Source: COE1 sp964445375
Lineage (GTDB): Bacteria > Bacillota > Clostridia > Lachnospirales > Lachnospiraceae
NCBI GenBank assembly: GCA_964445375.1
Contig: CAYUKO010000005.1
Location: 1-52,439, forward strand
DNA: 52,439 bases
Reading direction: 5' to 3'
Each line of letters begins with the position of its first letter. The stretch's first letter is position 1. The notes below the pieces were generated by a model. The model saw only the letters and a list, made by a program, of their open reading frames with translations, was not told the DNA's origin and did not search any database. The position numbers were made by a program, and so were the translations under genes. Below are positions 33,027-41,857 of this stretch, piece by piece.

Positions 33027-33488
33027 TTACAAGCTATTGGTAATATCCATCGCTTTACGAACCATTTTTTCAAAGCTTTCCGCAAATCTATTATCATCTT
33101 CCTCTGTTCTTTTTCGTGGGCCTTTTAAATGATTTCTGGAATTACTGCGCCTTGCCTTTTTCGCAAGATGCCTTTCCATTAATAGCTGATCTATATTCTC
33201 GTTGGTGTACCATTTGCCAGACTGATGAATTGCATAAGCTCCCTTTCCCAGTGCCATTGCCGCAACTCCATAATCCTGCGAGACAACAATATCTCCCTTA
33301 TGGCAAATACTGATTAATTTATAATCAACTGCATCAGCGCCTGCACCTACGACAATCACTTCACTGTATTCTGAATTTAAAACATGATTCGTATCGCATA
33401 GTAAAGTGACCGCCACCTGATATTTTTCAGCTATTCTTTCAACAATACGAACCACTGGACACGCATCCGCATCTACAAAAATTTGCAT
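33027..33488 (-). CDS. YaiI/YqxD family protein (UPF0178)
   Basis: 153 residues, DUF188. Family motifs: MQIFVDADACPVVRIVERIA, the DTNHVL segment, VIVVGAGADAVDYKLISICH with GDIVVSQDYGVAAMALGKGA and a basic C-terminal region KARRSNSRNHLKGPRKRTEE. PIN-like fold; presumed nuclease-like, function unproven. It marks the last core gene before the island. Confidence 0.95.
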   Translation of the reverse strand: MQIFVDADACPVVRIVERIAEKYQVAVTLLCDTNHVLNSEYSEVIVVGAGADAVDYKLISICHKGDIVVSQDYGVAAMALGKGAYAIHQSGKWYTNENIDQLLMERHLAKKARRSNSRNHLKGPRKRTEEDDNRFAESFEKMVRKAMDITNSL

Positions 33489-33624
33489 ATTTTATTCATC
33501 CACTTTCCTCAGTGCCAGGGCTAAGCCATCCTGTTTGAAAAAGAAGCCTTCGTATATTCTGCTTCCTTAATACAATCAAAAGCTGTTGTACCCAAAGTGT
33601 ACCCACACTTCTTCACACACTTCA

Positions 33625-33939
33625 CTAATGCATCTTATTCTCGTAATCCTGTAACTCATGGAAAATGTTATCTACAAACACTATATCTCCCACCACACGA
33701 TACATCATGAAATATCTGTGATTCAAGAAATTAATACGGCGATACTCAAGCTTTCGAAGTCCTGGATTATCACACAGTTTTAGACTCCCGGCTACATGCT
33801 TTAGGCTTTCTATTGTCACATCATAATCATTTATGACATTCTGCGCTGCTTGCAAACTCTCTTTTTCAAAAATCAGATACTTGATGAATCTGTCCAAGTC
33901 CTCCTCAGCATCCTTTGTGACTACAATCTTATAATCCAT
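33625..33939 (-). CDS. RelE/ParE-family toxin
   Basis: 104 residues, RelE/ParE superfamily. N-terminal DYKIVVTKDAEEDLDRFIKY, middle ESLKHVAGSLKLCDNPGLRK, LEYRRINFLNHRYFMMYRVV and a final VFVDNIFHELQDYENKMH. It could act as an mRNA interferase (RelE) or gyrase poison (ParE); the sequence does not settle which. The start overlaps the antitoxin end by 11 bp, with GAGGA before the ATG. Translational coupling to the antitoxin is typical. Confidence 0.9.
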   Translation of the reverse strand: MDYKIVVTKDAEEDLDRFIKYLIFEKESLQAAQNVINDYDVTIESLKHVAGSLKLCDNPGLRKLEYRRINFLNHRYFMMYRVVGDIVFVDNIFHELQDYENKMH

Positions 33940-34222
33940 ACTTTGTCCTCATATCGCGTGAAACCTCCGTAGCATCGCGATACATCCCCTGTGCTGCACT
34001 TTCACGAGATTTCTCTAACCTTTCCAATATTTCAACCTCAGATAATTCTCCATATGGATTGGCACTTGCCCTTTTAATCTCAAATGGAAAACCATTCACT
34101 GCTAATGCCTGCGTTAAAAACATACGAATTGCGGTTGTGGTATCTGTACCTAAGTCCTTAAATAATGCATCTGACTTTGCCTTTAACTCATCATCTACTC
34201 TTACCTGAATTGTACTTGCCAT
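33929..34222 (-). CDS. RelB/DinJ-family antitoxin
   Basis: 97 residues. N-terminal ribbon-helix-helix: STIQVRVDDELKAKSDALFK, followed by DLGTDTTTAIRMFLTQALAV, the DinJ/RelB signature. The C-terminal part is the flexible toxin-neutralising tail. GGAGGTGG precedes the ATG. Should repress its own promoter together with the toxin. Confidence 0.92.
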   Translation of the reverse strand: MASTIQVRVDDELKAKSDALFKDLGTDTTTAIRMFLTQALAVNGFPFEIKRASANPYGELSEVEILERLEKSRESAAQGMYRDATEVSRDMRTKYGL

Positions 34223-34251
34223 CTACGCCACCTCCACTTTTTTCTAAAATA

Positions 34252-34310
34252 AGAATAGCAAAGAAACAATGCTAAGTCAATACGTTTGCAATGACTTAGC
34301 ATTGTTTCTT
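34252..34310 (-). promoter_or_regulatory. relBE promoter with overlapping 19-bp inverted repeat
   Basis: On the minus strand TTGACT (34275-34280), 17-bp spacer, TATTCT (34252-34257). Inverted repeat AAGAAACAATGCTAAGTCA (34261-34279) pairs perfectly with 34292-34310 and covers the -35 box and spacer, so it is the likely antitoxin operator. It could also fold as a terminator on the plus strand. Confidence 0.75.
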
Positions 34311-34541
34311 TTTTCATCTTAATATTCCTTAATTCATGCTATTTATGCATTTTATTAACTACTCCAAATACTCAATCTCATCCAGGCACTACTTACAGAC
34401 ATTTTTGTCACACCAACTTGGATTTCTCCGCTTCTCACATATGACTATGGCTACATTTAAAAAAGTGTCTTCGACACTCTCAACTCCCCTGCCCCTCAAT
34501 CATGGCTTTTTCTTTTTGTTACTTTATTGTAAAATTCAACC

Positions 34542-35543
34542 ATGAATATCTTACAATCCATTTTTACTGATTATTATGAACATATCATTTATCAACTTCA
34601 TCCTCGTCCTTCTGTTATTGAAAATGTCAATAAGATGATCCACTGCGGCGATTTCACTTACGGCAATGCCTTATATGCCTGCCCCCACTGTGGAAAAATG
34701 AAATCTGTCGCTTTTCGTTGCAAAAGCCGTTTCTGTACTACTTGTGGCAACAAGTACAACCAGATGCGTTCTTTTCACATGTCCTGTAAACTTGTTTCCT
34801 GCGTCCACCGACACTGTGTTTTTACCATTCCCGAAGAACTACGCATTTATTTTCTCCATGACCGTTCCCTTCTCAGTTGTCTTTTTCATGCTGTCAGAGA
34901 TGTTGTCCTTCGCATGTTTGCCAAGATGAATAAAACCGAAAATTTTACTCCCGGTTTCATCTGTGTTCTGCATACTTTTGGTCGTGACCTCAAATGGAAT
35001 CCTCACATTCACGCTCTTATTTCTGAAGGTGCTGCTGGTAACATTACTCCTTGGCGAACTGTAAAACATTTCGATTATACTTTTTTGCGGAACGCTTTCC
35101 GTAAGGTTTTACTCGATTTACTCACAAAGAGACTCGGTTCTTCTTTTAAAAAGGTTAAAAACGAAATGTATTCCATACACTCTGAGGGTTTTTACGTCCG
35201 TGCCAAGCCTAATTCCTGTACTCCTGATATTACTATCAAATATATCAGCCGTTACCTCGGCAGACCTGTTATTGCTACTTCCCGTATCGATAAATACGAT
35301 GGTGAAAAAGTAACCTTTCACTATACGCGACATGAAGATGACAAAACAATCGAAGAATGCATTCCTGCCTTGGAATTCATCCAGCGCCTCATTGTCCATA
35401 TCCCCGAAAAGCATTTCAAAATGCTTCGTTATTATGGTATTTATGCAAAACATCATAAACAACGTCATGGCGAAGCCCCCTTCGCTCTTTTGTCATGTCA
35501 TTTTCTATTTCCTGCTTATTATACACCATATCTGACGTTTTGA
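34542..35543 (+). mobile_element. IS91-type HUH transposase, 3'-truncated
   Basis: 333 residues. Zinc-binding N-terminus with CxxC pairs: YACPHCGKMKSVAFRCKSRF then CTTCGNKYNQM. The HUH motif is WNPHIHALISEG; the Tyr region is YISRYLGRPVIATSRIDKY. It belongs to IS91-family single-strand rolling-circle transposases. Normal members run about 50-80 residues longer after RYYGIYA; here the frame ends in unrelated FALLSCHFLFPAYYTPYLTF, so the 3' end is broken, probably by deletion. There is no Shine-Dalgarno sequence. The left flank (34311-34541) has only a short GTGTC/GACAC hairpin; the 35544-35768 stretch shows no gene I can recognise. Confidence 0.85.
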
Positions 35544-35768
35544 GAACTTTCCTATAAATTGAAAAAAGGCCAGTAAAACCAGCCTTATAGCATTTATGCA
35601 TTCTTTCTTAACAATGATGGACGAGAAATATTGGTTTATTCCAAACGAAATCAATATATTATTCGGAATAATGCAACATATTGTTCCTAATAATATAGTC
35701 TTCACATTTTTCATAAAAATAGCACTCGACACTTCATGCTGAAATGCTATTCCAAAAAAACTCTATTC

Positions 35769-36584
35769 CTACTGCCAATTTCTCTTTAATATCTCACTCT
35801 TCAAGTACAAGGTATTCTTGTCAGATGTTTTGAGTGGATGCAACTTACCTCGTTTTGTCAAATCAATGATATTTTGTCTGGAGCATCCAAGAAGCTCTGC
35901 TGCTTCCGTTGCATTGATTACTCTATGTGCGACAAAATTCCGAAAATCCGCTGCGGTAAGAGGTACATTCTTTCCCATACGATATAGCATGGAATCCGAA
36001 ACACTCATATTCACATCCCACGCCACGCCATATCCACCTGTTTGCATTTGAACATGTTCAAAATATTCCGGCTTCTTAAGCAAGATATGAAAGATTTGCG
36101 TCTTCTCAAAGTATTTCTTCAAATCACACTTCTTGATAATTCCATCCCTAAAAAAAACAAGCAAACAATAATCATCCAACGGAAGTACATCTTCTATTCT
36201 TGTGGCAAATCGCTTTCTGATTTCTTCCGGAAGATCCTTTTCGTCAATTGGAACAAGGTAGTAGTCGTCTTGAGCGCATCTTCCCATCGCTAACATCAGA
36301 AGCTCATACTCATCATATTCCTCTATCTTATTATCACGCAGAATCTCTCCTATGTTCTGCCGGTCTGCGGGAATGATTCGTTGCTGGACCCATATCTTGC
36401 TCCAATATGAGTTTACGGTAGTTTCATTTTGTTTTACAAAAAAATCCAACAGCAAAGGCATTTCCCAGGGATCTGCCCCTTGCGGCAATTCAATATAAAA
36501 CCTCTTTTCAAGCTCATAATAAAGAAGGTATGCCAAATCTTTCTGCGTCTCGGCAGATTCATCTCGAATTGCAAAAATCTTCAT
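35769..36584 (-). CDS. HTH protein paired with HipA-like kinase
   Basis: 271 residues. The N-terminal 210 residues are not recognised; they look like a globular alpha/beta domain (KIFAIRDESAETQKDLAYLL, LLDFFVKQNETTVNSYWSKI, YYLVPIDEKDLPEEIRKRFA). The C-terminal 55 residues form an excisionase/MerR-like helix-turn-helix: VINATEAAELLGCSRQNIID then LTKRGKLHPLK. The start is ATG at 36584 with AAAGGTGG before it; it overlaps the kinase gene by 26 bp, which shows tight coupling. By position it may act as antitoxin or autoregulator for the kinase. No clear name for the family. Confidence 0.8.
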   Translation of the reverse strand: MKIFAIRDESAETQKDLAYLLYYELEKRFYIELPQGADPWEMPLLLDFFVKQNETTVNSYWSKIWVQQRIIPADRQNIGEILRDNKIEEYDEYELLMLAMGRCAQDDYYLVPIDEKDLPEEIRKRFATRIEDVLPLDDYCLLVFFRDGIIKKCDLKKYFEKTQIFHILLKKPEYFEHVQMQTGGYGVAWDVNMSVSDSMLYRMGKNVPLTAADFRNFVAHRVINATEAAELLGCSRQNIIDLTKRGKLHPLKTSDKNTLYLKSEILKRNWQ

Positions 36585-37383
36585 ATGCACACCACCTTTT
36601 CCAAATCATTTCCCATATTTTATCTTGAAGTGCCCCGGAAATAATACCGTCAAGTCCTTCCATTATCCTCTCTCTATCACTCTCACACAAAGGATTTAAT
36701 ACCGGCTTTTTATCTGCTGGTATCAGTTTTAAATTCTCCCATGTAGATTTCGAACCAATATAGTTGTTGCAAGGCTTATCTTCCATTACATCGAATGTAT
36801 CTACCTGACTATCGTTCATACAACGACAAAGCAATGAAAGTCCATGATCAAACAGCGGTGCCATACGAAAAGTTTTCTTTCGACTATTACGCAACACTTC
36901 AATATTCGCACCGTGTCGGTCACGATTAAGAATCAGATAGTCCACCACGAGCATCTGATAAATATAATCTTCCCATCCCTTGCGTACACAAAAATCAAGG
37001 GCAGATTCCGTCTCATATCCTTCTCTTTCCTTATATGCATCCAGGGCAATTTTGGATTCACCTTTTTCCTTGAAATCTTCAGAGGCGCAAAGATATACAT
37101 CCCTAATTTCCCCATCCACCATGATATCTGCATGGATAAGCTGATATGGCAGATGTGCAATTCCCAATATAGTAAGCAATCTATCGACAATCAATTCATT
37201 CACACATTCATGACCGATTACTCCTTGTACTTTATCAAAATTCGAGAGCTTATAGTAAACTTTCTTGCCTCCCAATTCTGAATACGATTTCAAAAAGGAA
37301 CCTGCCATTCCTGAGGAATTGCGATATACAGACCAAGACAAATAAGTAAGGTCCTGTTTTTCTCGTACCAACTGTGTGTTCAT
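36559..37383 (-). CDS. HipA-like Ser/Thr kinase domain protein
   Basis: 274 residues resembling the kinase core of HipA/phosphatidylinositol-kinase-like toxins. Catalytic motif VDYLILNRDRHGANIEVL, and the metal-binding segment MAPLFDHGLSLL in place of DFG. It lacks the N-terminal domain of long HipA and is about the size of HipT or of stand-alone HipA-like kinases. Start at MNTQLVREK with GGAGG. HipA kinases phosphorylate GltX or TrpS; here the target is unknown. Partner gene overlaps downstream instead of a HipB upstream, a non-canonical layout. Confidence 0.82.
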   Translation of the reverse strand: MNTQLVREKQDLTYLSWSVYRNSSGMAGSFLKSYSELGGKKVYYKLSNFDKVQGVIGHECVNELIVDRLLTILGIAHLPYQLIHADIMVDGEIRDVYLCASEDFKEKGESKIALDAYKEREGYETESALDFCVRKGWEDYIYQMLVVDYLILNRDRHGANIEVLRNSRKKTFRMAPLFDHGLSLLCRCMNDSQVDTFDVMEDKPCNNYIGSKSTWENLKLIPADKKPVLNPLCESDRERIMEGLDGIISGALQDKIWEMIWKRWCAYEDFCNSR

Positions 37384-37403
37384 AGTCTTCCACCTCCAGC
37401 TCA

Positions 37404-37465
37404 ATTTTATTCCATCACTTGTCGTACGTCAAGTTGTATTTCAAATTCACTTGTCATACGACATG
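37404..37465 (-). promoter_or_regulatory. Promoter of the kinase-HTH pair with repeated TACGACA-type sites
   Basis: On the minus strand TTGACG (37427-37432), 17-bp spacer, TAAAAT (37404-37409). The repeat TACGACAAGTGA overlaps the spacer, and TATGACAAGTGA occurs 34 bp upstream, within CATGTCGTATGACAAG. Two copies of an autoregulatory operator are likely. Confidence 0.65.
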
Positions 37466-37498
37466 ATGTTTTGAAGTAGGTAGCAGGAAAATGGTGCA

Positions 37499-37542
37499 AT
37501 ACTGCATACAATAGTAGTTGGGTGATGCAAATATGCATACAT
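37499..37542. repeat. 44-bp motif, copy A
   Basis: ATACTGCATACAA, 17 bp of weaker match, then ATGCAAATATGCATACAT. It holds TGCATACA twice and the small palindrome ATGCA-N4-TGCAT. A second copy of the same layout and spacing lies at 39863-39906. Confidence 0.65.
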
Positions 37543-37724
37543 ATCACTTATTTATTATCCACAATTTCCCAGTGCCCACTAAATGTGCCGCTGACCAAAT
37601 TATTGAATCATCACGCTAAAGTACAGTCACGATGACTCGTCTACTATTTTAATTAGTTGAATGAAAAAATTTGATGTTCTTCACTGTTGAAAAACATCAG
37701 ATTTTTATTCACCAAGACAAACGC

Positions 37725-38570
37725 TTATTCTTCTATCAACTTATTCGCAATATGTAATACTTCACTCAATACATCCTCCCATTGTAAAGTTCCAACAAAA
37801 AAGTTCTTTTTTCTAAACTGCTCCCACATCTGTGCCAATGACACATCATACATTATTTTTGAAAGTGTATCTGTGATTTCTTCTTTCGAAAATACAGTCT
37901 CCCGCTTCCTACAGGTTGCTTGAAAAGACTCTGATAGTATGCTGTAGTCGATTTTATCTATATTCATTTTCCCAATTCCGCATACATCATAAAAGTCTCT
38001 CATACGAGTATTCGCAATTCCCCTTGCAACTATTGTCTGCATCTTCTCTGCCAATAAAGTTTCTGTATTATACGTAAGCAATGATATTGTTCTATCTTCA
38101 AACATCAACTTATATTCATATTCCACAGCAGCTGGCGTAATTACATCATCTGTAGATATATCCAGTTTTATCGACTGACGCATACGCTCCAAAGTTGCCT
38201 CTAACATCATTCGTATGCCCGGATATTCAAAATCTGTCATAATATTGGTTATCGATGTAATACGGAAGCTTACTCCATCCTCCACTTGAATCTCGCATAT
38301 TTCTGTAGTAATTCTTTCTGCTTCCGCTTCATTTAAAGGTAATGCCTTAACCGTTGTATCTATATCCATGGTTGCCCTCATATCCACCCCCACAATTGAG
38401 GCAACCAACATACCACCTTTTAATATGAAATTATTTTTGTATTTCGACAATGATACTCTTTCCAAGAATCGTTCCATCATAAATATTCTTATCAAAGCCT
38501 TAGCAACTTCATTATCACCTTTTGATACGTTACGTACTTTATCTTTTAATTGTTTTGCTGTATGAATCAT
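37725..38570 (-). CDS. abiEii: AbiEii/AbiGii-type nucleotidyltransferase toxin
   Basis: 281 residues. The nucleotidyltransferase motif FILKGGMLVASIVGVDM with RATMDIDTTVK supplies the GG and D-x-D residues. YNTETLLAEKMQTIVARG and NTRMRDFYDVCGI are also typical for the AbiEii family. AbiEii toxins (type IV toxin-antitoxin) modify tRNA acceptor stems by nucleotide addition and give phage abortive infection. The start overlaps the AbiEi stop (ATGA) and has GGAGGTAC. Length agrees with the family. Confidence 0.92.
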   Translation of the reverse strand: MIHTAKQLKDKVRNVSKGDNEVAKALIRIFMMERFLERVSLSKYKNNFILKGGMLVASIVGVDMRATMDIDTTVKALPLNEAEAERITTEICEIQVEDGVSFRITSITNIMTDFEYPGIRMMLEATLERMRQSIKLDISTDDVITPAAVEYEYKLMFEDRTISLLTYNTETLLAEKMQTIVARGIANTRMRDFYDVCGIGKMNIDKIDYSILSESFQATCRKRETVFSKEEITDTLSKIMYDVSLAQMWEQFRKKNFFVGTLQWEDVLSEVLHIANKLIEE

Positions 38571-39160
38571 ACAAGTACCTCCACATATTTCATGACTTCA
38601 TCTCTAATTCCAAGTTTCTCCGCATATTCAATCAGCCTAGACAGCTTTTTATCTTTTAAAGACATATATTCTTTTATTGCAGTCTGGAAGTTCTGCACCT
38701 CAACCTTGCCTCTATCTGCAATAAGATTGCAGATACATCTTTCCTTATCGTATACTCTTATCTTATTTCCACTGCTAGAAGCAATTTCACATACACCTAA
38801 TCCATATGCATCCTTTGAAGCATAGCGTATCTGCACATGATTTCCTTTTAAATGTGTTGCATTGTACCCTGTTGGCACCGTAACGCAAATTTCAGAATAC
38901 TCTCTATCAATCAATCCATGAAGATATAATGCCGTTTCACCCGAAAAAATTACAGCGGCGCTTCGCACTTGCATGATAAATAACTCATCCGGCCATACAT
39001 CATCCGTAATATAAACGCCTCTGGCAACTCTTTCCATCTCCATTTCTTTAACATATCTTGCAAGATATGGCTTAGATATAGCTTTCTCAATCGCCATAGA
39101 GGTAAGTAAATAGCCATTGTTTTCTTCAATTAAACATTCTAATACCCTTCGTTTATCCAT
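38567..39160 (-). CDS. abiEi: AbiEi-type antitoxin/repressor
   Basis: 197 residues. N-terminal winged helix-turn-helix (NNGYLLTSMAIEKAISKPYL then ARYVKEMEMERVARGVYI), followed by the AbiEi antitoxin domain (SAAVIFSGETALYLHGLIDR, EICVTVPTGYNATHLKGNHV). It represses the operon and protects from AbiEii without direct binding. AGAGGTGC precedes the start. Stop overlaps the toxin start. Confidence 0.92.
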   Translation of the reverse strand: MDKRRVLECLIEENNGYLLTSMAIEKAISKPYLARYVKEMEMERVARGVYITDDVWPDELFIMQVRSAAVIFSGETALYLHGLIDREYSEICVTVPTGYNATHLKGNHVQIRYASKDAYGLGVCEIASSSGNKIRVYDKERCICNLIADRGKVEVQNFQTAIKEYMSLKDKKLSRLIEYAEKLGIRDEVMKYVEVLV

Positions 39161-39274
39161 AATTATGCACCTCTTTACTTTCTCGCTTAAATTATATATT
39201 TTTTAAGAGTAAAAGTAAACAATAACTTACCTATTAATTTGACTCTTCCCTATATTCATTTTCTCCCAAACACT

Positions 39275-39517
39275 TCACCATATACTTTCTTCTGACTCTG
39301 GTATACAATATCCAGCTTCTCCACCAGAACACATAACTTTTTTGCTTTCCTGTAATGACCTCCTCGGTTTTAGTTCAAAATCGCATAGCAAACACAACAT
39401 ACACATCTTGAAACCTTCACCGTACATGCCTATATACTGTTTACTTGATTCCGTTTTCATACTGCCACCTACATAGGTTAGCCACTCATATCGAAACGAA
39501 TGCCCCTTTGTCCTCAT
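39275..39517 (-). pseudogene. Fragment of an ATP-binding (GHKL-like) protein
   Basis: The 80-codon frame contains FRYEWLTYVGGSMKTESSK and YIGMYGEGFKMCMLCLL, which look like an ATP-lid/G2-box stretch of a large ATP-binding protein (GEGF). The surrounding sequence is not in frame and has stops, so this is a remnant. A 29-codon ORF with a Shine-Dalgarno sequence (39593-39682, MIIPLNIIKRTSGRLGFFKD) on the same strand may be the original N-terminus. The identity of the intact gene is uncertain. Confidence 0.45.
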
Positions 39518-40178
39518 CGAAAGATTAATAAATCAGTCCGCTTCCTTCCATTCGTAACTAAATTCACTGGCAAAATTCTCATATCTATTTCATCATAGAG
39601 ATTTTAAATTAAATCCCGAAGAATCTTTGAAAAATCCCAGTCTACCGGATGTCCTCTTAATAATATTCAATGGAATAATCATATCTGTCTGTCTCCTATT
39701 TATTATATGTATTATCTTCCATCACTCCGCCAATTTCACAAAAACCCCTGAAACAACTCTGGATTCATATCCTTATTGCTTCAGAGGATTCCTGCTATTT
39801 GTTATGAAATTATTGTAAGTAATCCCTTTAATATTTTAAAACGATTGAACAGAAATGCTGCTATACTGCATACAAACGGGGTAAGGTAATGCAGATTTGC
39901 ATACATGTTGGGGTTTTTAAGCGATGTTTTTATGATTTGTCAGCATTGGTGTAGCAAAAATGATGTATGTAGTGCAGATTTGTTACTATGAGCTTCCGTT
40001 ATCATTTTGTAATATACAAAATATCACACTCATGTTTTAGATTCTTTCGAGCCTATATAATCTATACAACAGAATTTCTTTATATTTACTCACGAAGATG
40101 TAATATATGCGTTTTCATGCCCCTAAATTCATTCTCCATCTTTTTCCTTGATAATGATAAAATGCACCAAAAATAGTT
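39518..40178. other. Non-coding degenerate stretch of the island
   Basis: Apart from the 29-codon ORF (39593-39682) and the second copy of the 44-bp motif, no gene can be supported. The area is AT-rich. A third partial match (TAGTGCAGATTTGTTAC) lies at about 39970-39990. Confidence 0.6.
39863..39906. repeat. 44-bp motif, copy B
   Basis: ATACTGCATACAA, 17 bp, ATGCAGATTTGCATACAT, the same order and spacing as copy A at 37499-37542. The two lie either side of the AbiE module and the ATP-binding-protein remnant. Confidence 0.65.
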
Positions 40179-41120
40179 CTAACTACAAATCAGCCCTAAT
40201 TCAATTCCATATGTTTCTTGTAAATAAGTCTTACTAGCCATCAGTACCTGATGCATATCCTCTGTAATGAAATCACCAGCAACACCTGGTTGGACAATAA
40301 ATATCTTTAATATAGCGGGATATACCTTTAATCGATTTTTGATTTCACCAAGCAATTCATAATTACCTACTTCAAATCTTGAGGCTTTATTTGCGTTCAC
40401 TCTGCCATTTTCTCTTTTTATCATTCTTTCAACTACTTTTATCATATCTTGTTTCCACTCAACTGACTTTTCAGCCTGTCCACATACCTCATATAAATCA
40501 GAAACTCGATGTCCCGGTTTTTCCTCATGTGAGTATTTGCAATGATAAAATTCAAATTCAATTGATTCATCCAATATTTTTATTGTTACAATATCAGCTA
40601 TTTCACCCGAATTATCATCATCAAAGATAACATCATATTTTTGCAGACTCTTTAAATGATTAATCATACAATACTGTATACTATTCCGCTTTTTTTCCAA
40701 ACCTTGTGATTCAACTCTAATATCTACTCCCTTTTCTTTCCATTCCCACCTTTCTATTTTTGTTTCATCGAATCTCAATGCCTTTTTTTCAGTTAATGTA
40801 ACATAATAATTCCCCTCAAGAGTTGACTGATTAACAAATTTAATTCTAGGAGGATTATCCTGAAAAAACTCTGCCAAATCATATATTTTTTTTCGAAGAT
40901 GCATACTTATGAGACTTCCTTCTACATGTTTAAAATAGTAACCATTTTCATCGATACTCAATTTTATTATTTCCCGAAATTGTTCTGTTTCAATCGCAAA
41001 ACAGATACCATCATTATACCCTTGAACGCCTTGTATACGGGGCACTGTGGCTGCATATATGAATCTCACAATCTCGTCGTCATCCAACACCTCATATTGA
41101 CTATTCTCCATCCCCCACAC
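40179..41120 (-). pseudogene. C-terminal part of a probable defence helicase
   Basis: The frame of about 313 codons has no credible start signal of its own; GTG/ATG codons lie inside the integrase remnant. It contains FEFYHCKYSHEEKPGHRVSD then LYEVCGQAEKSVEWK and AILKIFIVQPGVAGDFITED, blocks that I associate with C-terminal regions of large DEAD/DEAH-box helicases in defence islands; that attribution is from memory and moderate. No helicase motor motifs are present, which fits loss of the N-terminal part. It is joined out of frame to an integrase N-terminus at about 41125-41145. Confidence 0.5.
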
Positions 41121-41563
41121 TTCATCAGAATTGTCGAAATCGAATAACCTCTTTTCCCTAATTCACTAAGGTAACTCTGAATATCAATATCAGTAACAGC
41201 TGCTACTTGAAACTTTGCAAAGGGAGCTGTCATAATTTGATTTGTATATGTACTTTCAAATGTATCATATGACTTTCCTTTTAATGTAGCAGATTTAAAA
41301 GTCTCCATCCAAGCCTTTGCCGATTGTGCCAGTGTTAATGCTTCATTACTTGGATTATTTTTCCATCGTTCTTTCTTTTCATTTTCAACTTGCTTCTCAA
41401 GTTCTTTCATTTTCTTGTTGCATTCTTGTATAGAAATTCCTGCAACAGTTTTGTATTCTCCATTGACTCGCTTTCGAAACTTAATCCTAGAATGCTCTGA
41501 ATCCTGCCACGAATAGCTTCCTTGCCCATATGGCAACTTTGGTAATTCCATTTCTTTTTTCAT
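41066..41563 (-). pseudogene. int: N-terminal part of a tyrosine integrase
   Basis: Residues 1-145 look like a Tn916/phage-type integrase: an AP2-like arm domain (YSWQDSEHSRIKFRKRVNGE) and the SAM-like core-binding domain (SAKAWMETFKSATLKGKSYD then VAAVTDIDIQSYLSELGKRG). After YSISTI the frame runs into foreign codons and stops; the whole catalytic domain with R-H-R-Y is missing. CGGAGGTAG precedes the ATG. The remnant lies next to tRNA-Trp, the probable integration site of the original element. Confidence 0.85.
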
Positions 41564-41603
41564 TTTCTTCTACCTCCGATTTCAAAGATAAAATCCAAAT
41601 TTT

Positions 41604-41638
41604 CTGGACATATTTTGGACATATCTTTGGACATATTT
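41604..41638. repeat. Triple TGGACATAT direct repeat
   Basis: TGGACATATTT, TGGACATATCTT and TGGACATATTT follow one another with 12- to 13-bp phasing, between the integrase remnant and tRNA-Trp. Such repeats near an int gene could be arm-type binding sites. Confidence 0.5.
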
Positions 41639-41735
41639 AATCTGAGAAAAAGCGATTTATATTGGTATAAATCGAGAATTTTCAAAAATCCAATTTCCAA
41701 TTGCCAATATTGTATAACGAAGCGCAAACGAAAGA

Positions 41736-41780
41736 AAAGACCTATTTCAAAGGTTTTTTGCCTTTAAAATAGGTCTTTCA
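41736..41780 (-). terminator. Terminator of tRNA-Trp
   Basis: Minus strand AAAGACCTATTTTAAAGG pairs with CCTTTGAAATAGGTCTTT (one mismatch), followed by T-rich sequence. Confidence 0.85.
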
Positions 41781-41786
41781 TTTTAG

Positions 41787-41857
41787 CAGGGGCAGTAGGA
41801 ATCGAACCCACGTTGACGGTTTTGGAGACCGCTGTTCTACCGCTGAACTATGCCCCT
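41787..41857 (-). tRNA. tRNA-Trp (CCA)
   Basis: Acceptor AGGGGCA/TGCCCCT, anticodon loop CTCCAAA giving anticodon CCA, T-arm GGGTTCGATTCCTAC. 71 nt, 3' CCA not encoded. It borders the island, whose integrase remnant points away from it. Confidence 0.96.

Noticed and set aside
39627..39818. Plus-strand 63-residue hydrophobic ORF in the degenerate island stretch.
   Set aside because: No ribosome binding site, overlaps a minus-strand remnant, composition follows AT-rich noise.
34542..41787. A complete integrative element with two attachment sites.
   Set aside because: No second copy of the tRNA-Trp 3' end was found by eye in the region, and the integrase is broken; only a remnant can be claimed.
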